A DNA stretch of 64,000 nt, from positions 248,001 to 312,000 of the forward strand of contig CAWDQN010000011.1 in the NCBI GenBank assembly GCA_963804495.1. Direction: 5' to 3'. Below the pieces are notes generated by a model that was not told the origin of the DNA, made no database searches, and saw only the letters and a list, made by a program, of their open reading frames with translations. Positions 37,466 to 46,777 of this stretch are shown in pieces. Made by a program: the position numbers and the translations under genes. The first letter of the stretch is position 1. The number at the start of each line of letters is the position of its first letter. This DNA is from Rhodovastum sp963804495 (GTDB lineage Bacteria > Pseudomonadota > Alphaproteobacteria > Acetobacterales > Acetobacteraceae).

Positions 37466-39544
37466 ACCGAAGAAGGTGAGCACCGCGGCGCTGGCATTGG
37501 GCAGCATCACGCCCACCCGCTCCCCCTCCGCCACCAGCGCGTCGAGGCGGCGGCCGAGCACGACGGCGCCCAGCAACAGCCGGCGATAGGTCAGCGGAGC
37601 CCGGGCGATGTCCTCGGCAATCTCCTGCGTCGCGCCATGACGGTCGCGCGCCCAGAGGAACGTGGAGAACAGGCTGCGGTCCGTGTCGGCGGCGGCAAAG
37701 GCGGCATTGGTCATCACATCCTGCAGCGCCGAGGCCAGGGCGTGGCGGCGCGGACGCCCGCGCAGCGCGGGGTCGGCGGCAAGACGCACGGCGGGGCCGA
37801 TGGTGATGCGCACCGGCACGAACCAGCGGCGGCGGAACGCCCCGGCCATGCGCCCGACCGGGCTGAACTGCGGCCCGTCGATGCGAATGGGCAGCACCTC
37901 GGCGTCGGCGCGGTCGGCGATCATCGCCGCGCCGTCATAGACCTTCATCAGCGCGCCGGTGCGGCTGAGCCGTCCCTCGGGGAAGATCACCAGGCGGCGG
38001 TCCTGGCGCACCCAGTCGATCATGTCGCGGGTAACCAGCGGGCGGGCGGGATCGAGCAGGAAGTTGTCCACCGGGGCGATGAACGGCTTCACCCACCATT
38101 TGTGCGCCATGCCGGCATAGATGGCGAAGGCGGGCGCGTCCGGCAGGAAGGCGGCAACCAGCACGCCGTCGGCCAGCGAGACGTGGTTGACCACCATGAC
38201 CAGGCGTTTGCCGGCGGCGCGGTAGTGCTCGAGACCGCTGATCTCCGCCCGGTGGAAGCGGCGGAAATACCAGGCGGCGAGGGCACGCAGCGTGCTCTGC
38301 GGCAGGATGCGCAGACTCCACGCGGCGGCGAGCAGATTGGCCGCCGCCGTGAGCATCAGGATATGCGGTGCGGAGACATGCAGGAAGGCCAGCACCGCCG
38401 CCGCCAGCGAGGCCACCACCATGAAGCCCGCGTTCAGCACATTGTTCATGGCGATCATGCGCGAACGCGACGCCGGCTCGGCGCGGTCCTGCAGGAAGGC
38501 GTAGAGCGACACCGAAAAAACCCCGCCACAGAGGGAAAGCAGAAACAAATCCCCCATGATGCGCCAGCCAGCCAGGCAACCCAGTACGTCGAGCGGTCCT
38601 GCCAGCGTGCCGGCCGCGGTGAATGCGTGGCCGAGATCGAACGAGAACACCGAGAGGCCGACGGCGGCAAACGGCACCAGCCGGGGCGACACGTCGCCAT
38701 GCAGCAGCCGGGCGCAGCCGAGCGAGCCTGTGCCAACGCCAACCGAAAACACGGTGAGCAGGAAGGTGATCAGTCGGGCATCCCCGCCGAGTACCGTCTT
38801 CGCCGCCACCGGCAGTTCCGACAGCACAATGGCCCCGACCGCCCAGAACCAGGAGATGCCCAGCGCGGACAACCAGACGTTGCGATTGCCGCGGGCGGCG
38901 CGGATCAGGGCGGCCGTCTCGCGCGGGATGTTCCAGCCGATGCGGAGGTCCGGCGCCGCGGCCGGGGCGGGCGGGATGCGCCAGGCGGCGGCGATGCCGG
39001 CCAGTGCAACGCACAGGCCGAGCCCGGCGACGACCTCCGGCCCGTGCGGGGCGCGCACCAGCCCGCTGCCGGCGATGGTGCCGGCGAGGATGCCGATGAA
39101 GGTGCCGGCCTCGATCAACCCGTTGCCGGCGACCAGTTCGGCCTCGGCCAGGTGGTCGGGCAGGATGCCGTATTTAAGCGGGCTGAAGAACGTCGCCTGA
39201 ATACCCAGTCCGAACAGCACCGCCATCAGCAGCGGCAGGCTGGCGGTGAGGAAGCCAATGGCGCCGAGCGCCATCAGGCCGAGTTCCCACAGTTTTGTCG
39301 CGCGGATCAGCCGGGATTTCTCGGAGCGGTCGGCGAGTTGGCCGGCGACGGATGAAAACAGGACGTAGGGGAGGATGAAAACGGCCAGCCCGATGGCGAC
39401 CAGTTCATTGCCGTAGCGCGCCGAGGCGAATAGCGCCATGACGCCGAGTGCGTTCTTGAACAGGTTGTCGTTCAGGGCACCCAGGAACTGGGTGGCGAAC
39501 AACGGCAGGAACCGGCGGGTTCGCAGCAACGGGACGGACAGCAT
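37466..39544 (-). pseudogene. aas: aas 5-prime fragment: LplT-like MFS plus PlsC acyltransferase, cut by ISL3
   Basis: ATG 39544 (MLSVPLLRTRRFL); the longer open frame to 39913 overlaps the upstream oxidase gene and is not genic. Residues 1-about 405 form a 12-TM LplT-type lysophospholipid flippase (NDNLFKNALGVMALF, PYVLFSSVAGQLADRSEKS, LLSLCGGVFSVSLYAFLQDR). A PlsC domain follows with NHVSLAD (H-x4-D) and FPEGRLSRTG. The sequence then enters the adenylation domain (GVMLPNASAAVLTFFG) and is interrupted by the ISL3 edge. An intact protein would take up and reacylate lysophosphatidylethanolamine using an activated acyl-ACP. Upstream stop of the oxidase is 16 bases away, so it was in that operon. 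Confidence 0.88.
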
Positions 39545-39560
39545 GCGGTCGTCTCCGGCG

Positions 39561-40724
39561 TCATCGGCTTCCAAGGGCTTCTCCCTTGGTGGGGGTGCAG
39601 GGGGCAAAGCCCCCTGGTGGGGTTCGGGGCAACGCCCCGACCATTTCCCCCACATAGTCCGCCAGAGCGATCGCCGCCGTAAGCCCAGGGCTCTCGATAC
39701 CAAAAAGGTGAACCACCCCCGGGGTTCCGAGTGTCTGCACGCGAAAGTCCTGCCCGGCAGCGCCGCGCGGCACGATTTTCGGCCGAATGCCGGCGTAGCC
39801 CGGTTGCAGCGCCCCGTCTGGCAGCGCCGGCCAGTAGCGGCGCACGGCCGCATAGAATGTATCGGCACGGCCGGGGTCGACGCTGTAGTCGATGCGGTCG
39901 ATCCATTCGACATCCGGTCCGAATCGGGCCTGGCCGCCCAGATCGATGGTCAAGTGCACGCCCAGGCCGCCGGGCACCGGCACCGGATAGATCAACCGTG
40001 AGAACGGCGAACTTCCCGCCAGGGTGAAATAATTGCCCTTTGCATAATACGCGGTGGGAATGTAGCGGGTCGGAACGCCGGCAAGCGAGCGCGCCACGGC
40101 AGGCGCGTGCAGTCCCGCGGCGTTGATCAGCAGGCGGCAACGCAGGCAAGTCGGGTCGGTGCCACCGACGCTGATTTGGACGCCGGCGTCGGTCACAAGC
40201 CCGCCGGTGACGGGGCTGTGGAACACGAACACGGCGCCGGCGTGCTCGGCCTCGCCTTGCAAGGCGAGCATATAGGCGTGGCTGTCGATCACCCCGGTGG
40301 TGCCGGACAGCAGGGCGGCGGTGCACGACAGATTGGGTTCCAGGGCGATTGCCTCGGCGGCGGTGAGCAGGCGCATGGCCTCGACGCCGTTGGCTTCGGC
40401 GCGCGCCTTGATGCCGGCGAGTTGTTCCGCCTCCGCGTCGCTGGTGGCGACGATAAGCTTGCCGCAGGTGCGGAAGGGCACACCGCGGTCTCGGCAGAAA
40501 TCGACCAGCATGCGCCGGCCCCGCACACACAGCCGGGCCATCAGGCTGTCCCTGGGGTAGTAAATGCCGGCGTGGATCACCTCGCTGTTGCGGCTGGAGG
40601 TTTCGGTGCCGATGCCCCCGGCCGCTTCCAGCACGATCACCTCGCGGCCGGCCTGCGCCAGCGCACGGGCCACCGCGATGCCCACCACGCCGGCCCCGAT
40701 CACCACGCAGTCAACGTCTTCCAT
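39561..40724 (-). CDS. lhgO: FAD-dependent L-2-hydroxyglutarate oxidase-like enzyme (DAO family)
   Basis: 387 residues. FAD-binding GxGxxG at VIGAGVVGIAVARAL (residues 8-22), then family signature SSRNSEVIHAGIYYPRDSLM and RLCVRGRRMLVDFC, typical of LhgO/L2HGDH. The catalytic domain contains VIDSHAYMLALQGEAEHAG and the C-terminal GIRPKIVPRG and GIESPGLTAAIALADYVGE. It oxidises a 2-hydroxy acid to the 2-oxo acid in the cytoplasm or at the membrane. After GEMVGALPR the last about 20 residues are encoded by an extragenic palindrome (39600-39640), so the native end was probably near VGEMVGAL. Together with aas it forms a former two-gene unit. Confidence 0.82.
   Translation of the reverse strand: MEDVDCVVIGAGVVGIAVARALAQAGREVIVLEAAGGIGTETSSRNSEVIHAGIYYPRDSLMARLCVRGRRMLVDFCRDRGVPFRTCGKLIVATSDAEAEQLAGIKARAEANGVEAMRLLTAAEAIALEPNLSCTAALLSGTTGVIDSHAYMLALQGEAEHAGAVFVFHSPVTGGLVTDAGVQISVGGTDPTCLRCRLLINAAGLHAPAVARSLAGVPTRYIPTAYYAKGNYFTLAGSSPFSRLIYPVPVPGGLGVHLTIDLGGQARFGPDVEWIDRIDYSVDPGRADTFYAAVRRYWPALPDGALQPGYAGIRPKIVPRGAAGQDFRVQTLGTPGVVHLFGIESPGLTAAIALADYVGEMVGALPRTPPGGFAPCTPTKGEALGSR
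39599..39645. repeat. Extragenic palindrome, GGGGCAAAGCCCC and GGTTCGGGGCAACGCCCCGA
   Basis: Two adjacent hairpins: GGGGGCAAAGCCCCC and TCGGGGC-AAC-GCCCCGA (39624-39640). GGTTCGGGGCAACGCCCCGA at 39621-39640 is repeated exactly at 45742-45761. Here it lies inside the annotated 3-prime end of the oxidase gene and supplies its C-terminal tail. Confidence 0.75.
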
Positions 40725-40768
40725 CGTGGCTCTGCCCGTTTGGGTTGTTTGGCCGCCGCCCGGCCGCC

Positions 40769-42476
40769 TCAGGCAACGGCAACGGACCGTTTCACGTCCT
40801 GCGGCGCGGGGAGGCGGAGGATGAAGCGGGCGCCGATGATCTCGCCGCGCTCGTTGCGGCGGTTCTCGGCGCTGATGCGGCCCTTCAGTGCCTCGACGAT
40901 TTGCCGGCTGATCGACAGCCCGAGGCCGGAATGCTGGCCGAACCGCTCGCCCTTCGGACGCTCGGAATAGAAGCGGTCGAAAATATGCTCCAGCTTGGCT
41001 TCGGGAATGCCAGGCCCCTGGTCCTCGACGCTGATTTCCACCTGTTTGCCGACCTCGCGGGCGTGCAGCAGGATGCGGCCGTCACGCGGGGAGAAGGATT
41101 CCGCATTGCCGATCAGGTTGCGCAGCACCTGCACCAGCCGCCCCTCCACCGCCTGCACCACCACGTTCCCCTCCGGCGCGAGCATTTCGATATGCGGGTC
41201 GCCGTCGCCGCGGGTGGTTTCGTTGATCTCGGCCAGGGTGGCGAGAATCGGCGCCACGTCGATGGGCTCGGTAGCGACGCGCGACAGTTCGGCGTCGATG
41301 CGCGAGGCGTCGCTGATGTCGCTGATCAGCCGGTCGAGCCGGCTCACGTCCTCGGCGATGATGGCGAGGAGGCGGCGCTGCTTGTCGGCATCCTCGATAC
41401 GGCGCAGGGTTTCGATGGCGCTGCGGATGGACGACAGCGGGTTCTTGATTTCGTGCGCCACGTCGGCGGCAAAGCGTTCGGTCGCGTCCATGCGGTCCCA
41501 CAGCGCGCGGGCGGATTCCGACAGGGCGCCGGCGAGTTCGCCAATCTCGTCGCCGCGATCGAGCAACGGCAGCGGCACCGCGCCGGTGCGCCCGCGCCCC
41601 TCGCGCATCTGCTCGGCGGCCTTGGCGAGCCGCAGGATCGGCCGAGCGATGGTCTGCGATAGGTACCAGGACAGCATTACCGTCAGGCCGAGGGCGAGGG
41701 TGAACAGGCCCAGAATGGACAGGCGGATGGCCAGCAGGCTGTCGTCCACCTCGCGGGCCTCGCGGGTCAGCAGTACCAATTCCCACGGTGATGTGGTTGC
41801 GCTGCACCGGCTCGGCCACCGTCACCAGCAGCCGGTTGTCGGCGGTGCGACGGATGTAGGGGGGCATCTCGCGGCTTTGGTTGGTGCCGGTGAGCCGCAC
41901 CTCCTCTGGCACGTCGGGCTGCCAGTCCGGCCCGGCGGCGGAGGGGCCGGTGTCCAGCCGTGGCCCCTGGGTGTTGTGCGGCAGCAGGGCCAGGATCTGA
42001 TCGGTGATCCGGCCGATCGTGCCGATGACGCGGCCGCGATCCACCGCCGGTGGCAGCGGCTCGGTGACCACCGCGCCGCCCGCACCTTCGCGCACCCGGC
42101 TGTCGGCCACCACGGTACCGTCGGGGCCATATAATTTGGCCTGCGCATTCGGTGTCGGCTCGGTGAGGCTGCGCAACAGCGGGCGGGCGAGGTCAGGCGC
42201 CAGCCGCGGCCGGTCGGCCTCGTCCATTTTCACCGCCGTCTCGCCGAGCGCGCTGGTGTATATGCGCGCCTGCTCGCGCAGGGTGCCGACCTCGGCCAGC
42301 AGCAGGCCGTTCTGGTACTGGTCGAGATACAGCAGTCCGGCCAGCAACAGCACCAGCGGCAGGGCATTGACCAGCAGGATGCGGCGCAGCAGCGGCGGCA
42401 CCCAGCGGAACCGGCGGCGCTTGCCGACGATCGAGGGCGTGGTCACGGGAACCGGAAGTCCGCCGCTATCGGGCAT
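40769..42476 (-). pseudogene. chvG: ChvG-type histidine kinase, one-base frameshift
   Basis: ATG 42476. N-terminal TM (ILLVNALPLVLLLAGLLYL), long periplasmic sensor domain, second TM (SILGLFTLALGLTVMLSWYL), HAMP, then H-box FAADVAHEIKNPLSSIRS, N box LIGNAESFSP, G1 EDQGPGIPE and G2 SGLGLSISRQIVE. The two halves are in different frames. Removing one T at 41778-41781 (plus AATT) joins VQRNHITVG to VLLTREAREVDDSL and yields an intact protein of about 568 aa. ChvG senses acid or envelope stress in alphaproteobacteria and signals to ChvI (42483-43184), whose gene lies 6 bases upstream. Since this system is usually essential or important, a sequence error is more likely than true loss. Confidence 0.85.
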
Positions 42477-42482
42477 GGAGGA

Positions 42483-43184
42483 TCAGGCGTCCTTGTAGCG
42501 GTAGCCGATGCCGTACAGCGTTTCGATCTGGTTGAAACTGTCGTCGGCGCTGCGGAACTTCTTGCGCACCCGTTTGACGTGGCTGTCGATGGTGCGGTCG
42601 TCGACATAGATGTTCTCGCCATAGGCGGCATCGATCAGCTGGTCGCGCGACTTCACCATGCCGGGGCGGGTGGCCAGCGCCTTGACCAGCAGGAATTCGG
42701 TCACGGTGAGCTGGATGTCGCGGCCCTTCCAGAGGCACTGGTGCTTGGTTTCGTCCAGTACCAGCTCGCCGCGCACGATCACGCCGGACGGGGCGGCGCC
42801 GGACCCTTCGGCGCGGCTGGTGTCGTTGCGCCGAAGCAGGGCACGGATGCGCTCCAGCAGCAGGCGCTGGCTGAACGGCTTGGTGATGTAGTCGTCCGCT
42901 CCCAGCCGCAGGCCCATCACCTCGTCCACCTCCTCGTCCTTGCTGGTAAGAAAGATCACCGGCAGGCTGGTGCGCTGGCGCAGCCGCTGCAGCAGTTCCA
43001 TGCCGTCCATGCGCGGCATCTTGATGTCCAGCACGGCGAGGTCGACGGGACGGCTGATCAGCCCCTGCAGCGCGCTTTCGCCGTCCGTGTAGGTGCGCAC
43101 CTGGAACCCCTCCTGCTCCAGCGTCATGGCGACGCTGGTGAGGATATTGCGGTCGTCGTCCACCAGGGCGATGGTCTGCTTCAT
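42483..43184 (-). CDS. chvI: ChvI response regulator (OmpR family)
   Basis: 233 residues. Receiver domain with acidic cluster Asp9-Asp11, phosphoacceptor Asp53 (VLDIKMPRMDG) and Lys102 (DDYITKPF). Winged-helix OmpR-type DNA-binding domain at about 130-230 (LTVTEFLLVKALATRPGMV, DDRTIDSHVKRVRKKFR, YGIGYRY). It is the partner of ChvG, encoded directly downstream. In alphaproteobacteria ChvGI sits near pckA and regulates envelope, exopolysaccharide and acid-stress genes, which fits the presence of pckA and glycan genes here. The gene is divergent from the HugZ-like gene at 43289. Confidence 0.93.
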   Translation of the reverse strand: MKQTIALVDDDRNILTSVAMTLEQEGFQVRTYTDGESALQGLISRPVDLAVLDIKMPRMDGMELLQRLRQRTSLPVIFLTSKDEEVDEVMGLRLGADDYITKPFSQRLLLERIRALLRRNDTSRAEGSGAAPSGVIVRGELVLDETKHQCLWKGRDIQLTVTEFLLVKALATRPGMVKSRDQLIDAAYGENIYVDDRTIDSHVKRVRKKFRSADDSFNQIETLYGIGYRYKDA

Positions 43185-43288
43185 AGGCGTTCTCCGGTGT
43201 GTCGCGCGGGCGGGCTGGCCAGCGGCCGCCCGATCGCGGCACTATGGGCGCGGATTGTGGCGCATTGCGGATGAAGGGGGAACAGAAT

Positions 43289-44035
43289 ATGGCGCCAGAA
43301 GCAGTGGAACCGGCTTCACAGGAATTGGAGTCCCCCCTGTGGGTGTCGCGTAAGCTGCTGCGGGCGGCGCGAACGGGGTTCCTGGGCACCGTCATCGACG
43401 GTCAGCCCTTCACCACCCTGGTGACGCCGGCGAGCGATTCCGATCTCTCGGTGCTGCTGCTGCTGTCCTCGCTGTCCGAGCACACCCGCCATCTGCGCAC
43501 CGATCCGCGCTGCTCGCTGCTGGTGGTGGGCACGCCATCGGGCGCCAACCCGCAGACCGCGCCGCGGGTGACGATCACCGGTATCGCCGAGACCGACGCC
43601 GATCCGGCGCTGAAGGCGCGCTGGCTGGCGGTGCACCCCTACGGAGCGCTGTATGCCGACTTTGGCGACTTCGCTCTCTGGCGCATCCGCCCGGTGCAGG
43701 CGCTGTTCGTTGGCGGGTTCGCCCGCGCCGCCCGCCTGCGCCAGGCCGAGCTGACCCCTGATGCCGGCGCGGTCGCGGCGATGACAGGCGCAGCGGACGA
43801 TATCATGCAGCATTGCAACGCCGACCACCCGGATGCGCTGCGGGCGATCGCCTGCCATGCGGGCGGCGCAGATGGCGACGTGCCGTGGCAGATGGTGGGC
43901 GTCGACGTGGACGGCTGCGATCTTGGCGCGGGCGAGCAGGTGCTCCGCATCGCCTGGTCGGCCCCGGTCGTCGATCCGGGGCAGGTCAGGACGGAACTGA
44001 TCCGACTGGCCCGGGCGGCGCGCGCCGCAGGGTAG
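43289..44035 (+). CDS. HugZ/pyridoxamine-phosphate-oxidase-fold protein
   Basis: 248 residues from ATG 43289 with AAGGGGG 9-10 bases upstream. The N-terminal split-barrel FMN-binding-like domain (about 20-150) includes AARTGFLGTVIDGQPF and LLSSLSEHTRHLRTDPRCSL; the C-terminal DUF2470-like helical domain contains DIMQHCNADHPDALRAIA, with conserved H and D residues. This architecture occurs in haem-degrading HugZ-type proteins and in uncharacterised flavin- or haem-binding proteins. It lies between chvI and pckA, where it may be co-regulated by ChvI; that is inference. GC and codon use match neighbours. Confidence 0.82.
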   Translation: MAPEAVEPASQELESPLWVSRKLLRAARTGFLGTVIDGQPFTTLVTPASDSDLSVLLLLSSLSEHTRHLRTDPRCSLLVVGTPSGANPQTAPRVTITGIAETDADPALKARWLAVHPYGALYADFGDFALWRIRPVQALFVGGFARAARLRQAELTPDAGAVAAMTGAADDIMQHCNADHPDALRAIACHAGGADGDVPWQMVGVDVDGCDLGAGEQVLRIAWSAPVVDPGQVRTELIRLARAARAAG

Positions 44036-44103
44036 ACCTTGCCGGTGCAGTCATCTAGAGAGCGGCAATCTGCGCGCTGCCCGTGCTGGAGACACTGAGA
44101 CTG

Positions 44104-45717
44104 ATGAGCCCCGATCCCGAAATCATCCGCGCCCGAAACGTCACCGCCCTGGCAGGCAGCGGCGTGCGCGCCGGCAAGGCCGTCTACGCCAACCTGCCGG
44201 CGACGACCCTGGTGGAGCACGCGATCCGTCGCGGCGAGGGGCGGTTGTCCGTCGATGGTGCCCTGATCGTGCGCACCGGCGTCCACACCGGACGGTCGGT
44301 CGAGGACAAGTTCGTGGTGGACGAGCCCGAGGCCACCGCCGACGTTCGGTGGGGCAAAATCAACCACCGGCTCGCGCCGGTGCATTTCACCACCCTGAAA
44401 GGGCGGGTGCAGGCCTTCCTGCAAGGGCAGGATTTGTTCGTGCAGGATCTGTACGCAGGCGCCGACCCGGCGCGGCGGGTGCGGGTGCGGCTGGTGACCA
44501 CCGGCGCCTGGCAGGCGTTGTTCGCGCGCAACATCTTTATCCGCCCGCCGGCGGAGGAACTGGCCGATTTCACTCCCGACTTCGTCATCCTGCACGCACC
44601 GCATTTCAAGGCCGACCCGGCGATCGACGGCGTGCGCAGTTCCACCGAGATCGTGCTGTCGTTTGCCGAAAAGCTGATTGTCATTGCCGGGACGGAATAT
44701 GCCGGCGAGATCAAGAAGTCGATCTTTACGGTGATGAACTGGCTGCTGCCGCCCGCCGGCGTGCTGCCGATGCATTGCAGCGCCAATATCGGGCCTGAGG
44801 GCGACGTAGCGGTGTTCTTCGGCCTGTCCGGCACCGGCAAGACCACGTTGTCGTCGGACCCCGCCCGCCCGCTGATTGGCGACGACGAGCACGGCTGGGG
44901 CCCGGACGGCGTGTTCAACTTCGAGGGTGGCTGCTACGCCAAGGTGATCGACCTGAGCCAGCAGGCCGAGCCGGAAATCTGGGCCGCCAGCCACCGCTTC
45001 GGCACCGTGCTGGAAAACGTCGTGGCCGACGAGGCCGGCCACCTGGACCTGACCGACAAGCGCTACACCGAGAACACCCGCGCCTGCTATCCGGTGGAGT
45101 TCATCCCCAACGCGGTGCCCTCGGGCCGCGGCGGATTGCCGAAGAACGTGGTGATGCTGACCGCCGACGCCTTCGGCGTGCTGCCGCCGATCTCGAAACT
45201 ATCGCCGGCGCAGGCAATGTACCATTTCCTTTCCGGCTACACGGCAAAGGTGGCGGGCACCGAAAAGGGGCTGGGAGCGGAGCCGCAGGCGACGTTTTCC
45301 ACCTGCTTTGGGTCGCCTTTCCTGCCGCGCCGGCCGGAAGTCTATGGCCGCCTGCTGGCCAACTTGATCGCCGATCACGGGGTTGATTGCTGGCTGGTGA
45401 ACACCGGCTGGAGCGGCGGTCCCTACGGTGTCGGCAGCCGCATGTCGATCCGCCACACCCGCGCCCTGCTGACCGCGGCGCTGGACGGGTCGCTGGCGCG
45501 CGTCGCGTTCCGCCGCGAGCCGGTGTTCGGGCTGCAGATCCCGGTATCGGTGCCCGGCGTGCCGACCGAGGTGCTGGACCCGCGCCAGTCCTGGGCGGAC
45601 AAATCGGCCTATGACGCCACCGCGCGCGACCTGGTGGGAAGGTTCGAGCGGAATTTTGCCTCGTTCGCTGAATATGTGGGCGAGGATGTGCGGGCGGTGG
45701 CGTTGAAGGCGGCCTAA
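44104..45717 (+). CDS. pckA: Phosphoenolpyruvate carboxykinase (ATP)
   Basis: 537 residues from ATG 44104 (MSPDPEIIRARN), normal length; the frame opens at 44083. It converts oxaloacetate and ATP to phosphoenolpyruvate, carbon dioxide and ADP, the first committed step of gluconeogenesis, in the cytoplasm. Signatures: TGVHTGRSVEDKFVV for substrate binding, FGLSGTGKTTLSSDP (P-loop near residue 240), LIGDDEHGW and the metal-binding region. The downstream intergenic hairpin (45742-45761) is a repeat shared with 39621 and may end transcription. Position next to chvI/chvG is the common alphaproteobacterial arrangement. Confidence 0.95.
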   Translation: MSPDPEIIRARNVTALAGSGVRAGKAVYANLPATTLVEHAIRRGEGRLSVDGALIVRTGVHTGRSVEDKFVVDEPEATADVRWGKINHRLAPVHFTTLKGRVQAFLQGQDLFVQDLYAGADPARRVRVRLVTTGAWQALFARNIFIRPPAEELADFTPDFVILHAPHFKADPAIDGVRSSTEIVLSFAEKLIVIAGTEYAGEIKKSIFTVMNWLLPPAGVLPMHCSANIGPEGDVAVFFGLSGTGKTTLSSDPARPLIGDDEHGWGPDGVFNFEGGCYAKVIDLSQQAEPEIWAASHRFGTVLENVVADEAGHLDLTDKRYTENTRACYPVEFIPNAVPSGRGGLPKNVVMLTADAFGVLPPISKLSPAQAMYHFLSGYTAKVAGTEKGLGAEPQATFSTCFGSPFLPRRPEVYGRLLANLIADHGVDCWLVNTGWSGGPYGVGSRMSIRHTRALLTAALDGSLARVAFRREPVFGLQIPVSVPGVPTEVLDPRQSWADKSAYDATARDLVGRFERNFASFAEYVGEDVRAVALKAA

Positions 45718-45741
45718 AAGTCCAGGGATTCGCGCTTGTGA

Positions 45742-45768
45742 GGTTCGGGGCAACGCCCCGATAGGATC
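45742..45768. repeat. Extragenic palindrome between convergent pckA and membrane-protein genes
   Basis: TCGGGGC-AAC-GCCCCGA forms a 7-bp stem. The 20-base GGTTCGGGGCAACGCCCCGA is identical to 39621-39640, and CGCCCCGATAGGATC (45754-45768) is repeated in reverse complement at 54668-54682. It sits between the ends of convergent genes and could be a bidirectional terminator, although no T-run follows. Confidence 0.7.
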
Positions 45769-45778
45769 AACCGCGCCG

Positions 45779-46165
45779 TCATTCCTGGTTGCTGACGATG
45801 GTTTGCAAGGTGCGGCACAGGGCCACGACGGCAATCAGCAGCAGCCCGTCGACGATCAACGTCGTCGGCGTCAGCGCCATGCCGCCAACGTGGAGTTCCC
45901 GCGGAATGGATTGCAGCACATTGTTCAAAAGCTCGTGCGCCTGGCCCTCGCCGGAGGCCATCGAGAGCATGCCCGGCAGCGCCGCCCATCCGATCCCACA
46001 GATCAGCACCACCGGCGCCAGCAACTCGGCCAGGATTTCCACGAAGGAAAAGGCGAACAGCACCACCCCGCGGGCCACCGCCTTGGCAAGCCGCAGAGCC
46101 ACGACCATCGCCGGATGGTTGAGCGCGACGCGCCAATCGTCCAGGCTTTCGAATTCATTCGACAT
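45779..46165 (-). CDS. Small membrane protein of unknown function
   Basis: 128 residues from ATG 46165 (MSNEFESLDDWR); the open frame to 46288 is not needed. Hydrophobic segments: VVLFAFSFVEILAELLAPVV with the following GIGWAAL, and TLIVDGLLLIAVVALCRTL near the C-terminus, with a charged short loop between. No enzyme motif. It is followed on the minus strand by no gene within the palindrome, and preceded by tadA at 46285 on the same strand (gap 119 bp). Function unknown; possibly an inner-membrane anchor or stress protein. Confidence 0.6.
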   Translation of the reverse strand: MSNEFESLDDWRVALNHPAMVVALRLAKAVARGVVLFAFSFVEILAELLAPVVLICGIGWAALPGMLSMASGEGQAHELLNNVLQSIPRELHVGGMALTPTTLIVDGLLLIAVVALCRTLQTIVSNQE

Positions 46166-46284
46166 CCGCCGTCCTCGGTTGGTGGAGAAGGTGCTCGGGT
46201 GCTGCCTACAGGACGCAGCTTCTGGCCGCCACCCTTGCGCGCGGTGTCGTGTCCCACATTCGGCGCGCCGGCACCGGGCGGACG

Positions 46285-46731
46285 TCACCCCGGCCTGAGC
46301 GCGCGGAAGAACTCCCGCAGCAACGCGGCCGCCTCGCGCTCGCGCACACCGCCGATCACGTCCGGACGGTGCTGGCTGCCGGGGGCGTCGTAAATGCGCG
46401 GCCCATGCTCCACCCCGCCGCCTTTTTCATCGTAGGCGCCGAATACCAGCCGGCGCACCCGGAACAGGCCGATCGCGGCGGCGCACATCGGGCAGGGCTC
46501 CAGCGTCGCCACCAGGTCGCAATCGGGCAGGCGCGGCTGCCCGCGCAGCGCCGCCGCTTCGCGCAAGGCCAACAGTTCAGCATGCGCCGTCGGGTCGGCC
46601 AATTCCTCCGTTCGGTTGCCGGCGCGCGCGAGCACCGCCCCGTCGGGACCGAGCACAACCGCGCCCACCGGCACCTCGCCGCGCGCAGCGGCGGCACGGG
46701 CTTCCTGCAGCGCGATCTCCATCGGCGTCAT
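46285..46731 (-). CDS. tadA: tRNA-specific adenosine deaminase TadA
   Basis: 148 residues, standard size. Cytidine-deaminase fold with the catalytic HAE motif at His50-Glu52 (DPTAHAE) and zinc ligands Cys80 and Cys83 (EPCPMC). It deaminates adenosine-34 of tRNA-Arg(ACG) to inosine, needed to read the CGN box, in the cytoplasm. An alternative start at Met4 (MEIALQEA) exists. It is divergent from the hydrolase gene at 46778 with 46 bases between the starts. Confidence 0.92.
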   Translation of the reverse strand: MTPMEIALQEARAAAARGEVPVGAVVLGPDGAVLARAGNRTEELADPTAHAELLALREAAALRGQPRLPDCDLVATLEPCPMCAAAIGLFRVRRLVFGAYDEKGGGVEHGPRIYDAPGSQHRPDVIGGVREREAAALLREFFRALRPG

Positions 46732-46777
46732 GCGGCTCTTCTTGCCCGCACCCGGTGCGCAGGGCTAGCAAGGGCGC

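Noticed and set aside
37637..39355. 572-aa plus-strand frame opposite the aas fragment
   Set aside because: Antisense shadow of the LplT/PlsC gene; composition dominated by Gly, Arg and His with no domain.
31586..41781. GGTAC as the common sequence context of the frameshifts
   Set aside because: Four of the six sites are near GGTAC or its complement, but intact genes here (the beta-propeller gene, malonyl-CoA decarboxylase and the outer-membrane factor) also contain GGTACC without any shift, so the motif does not explain them.
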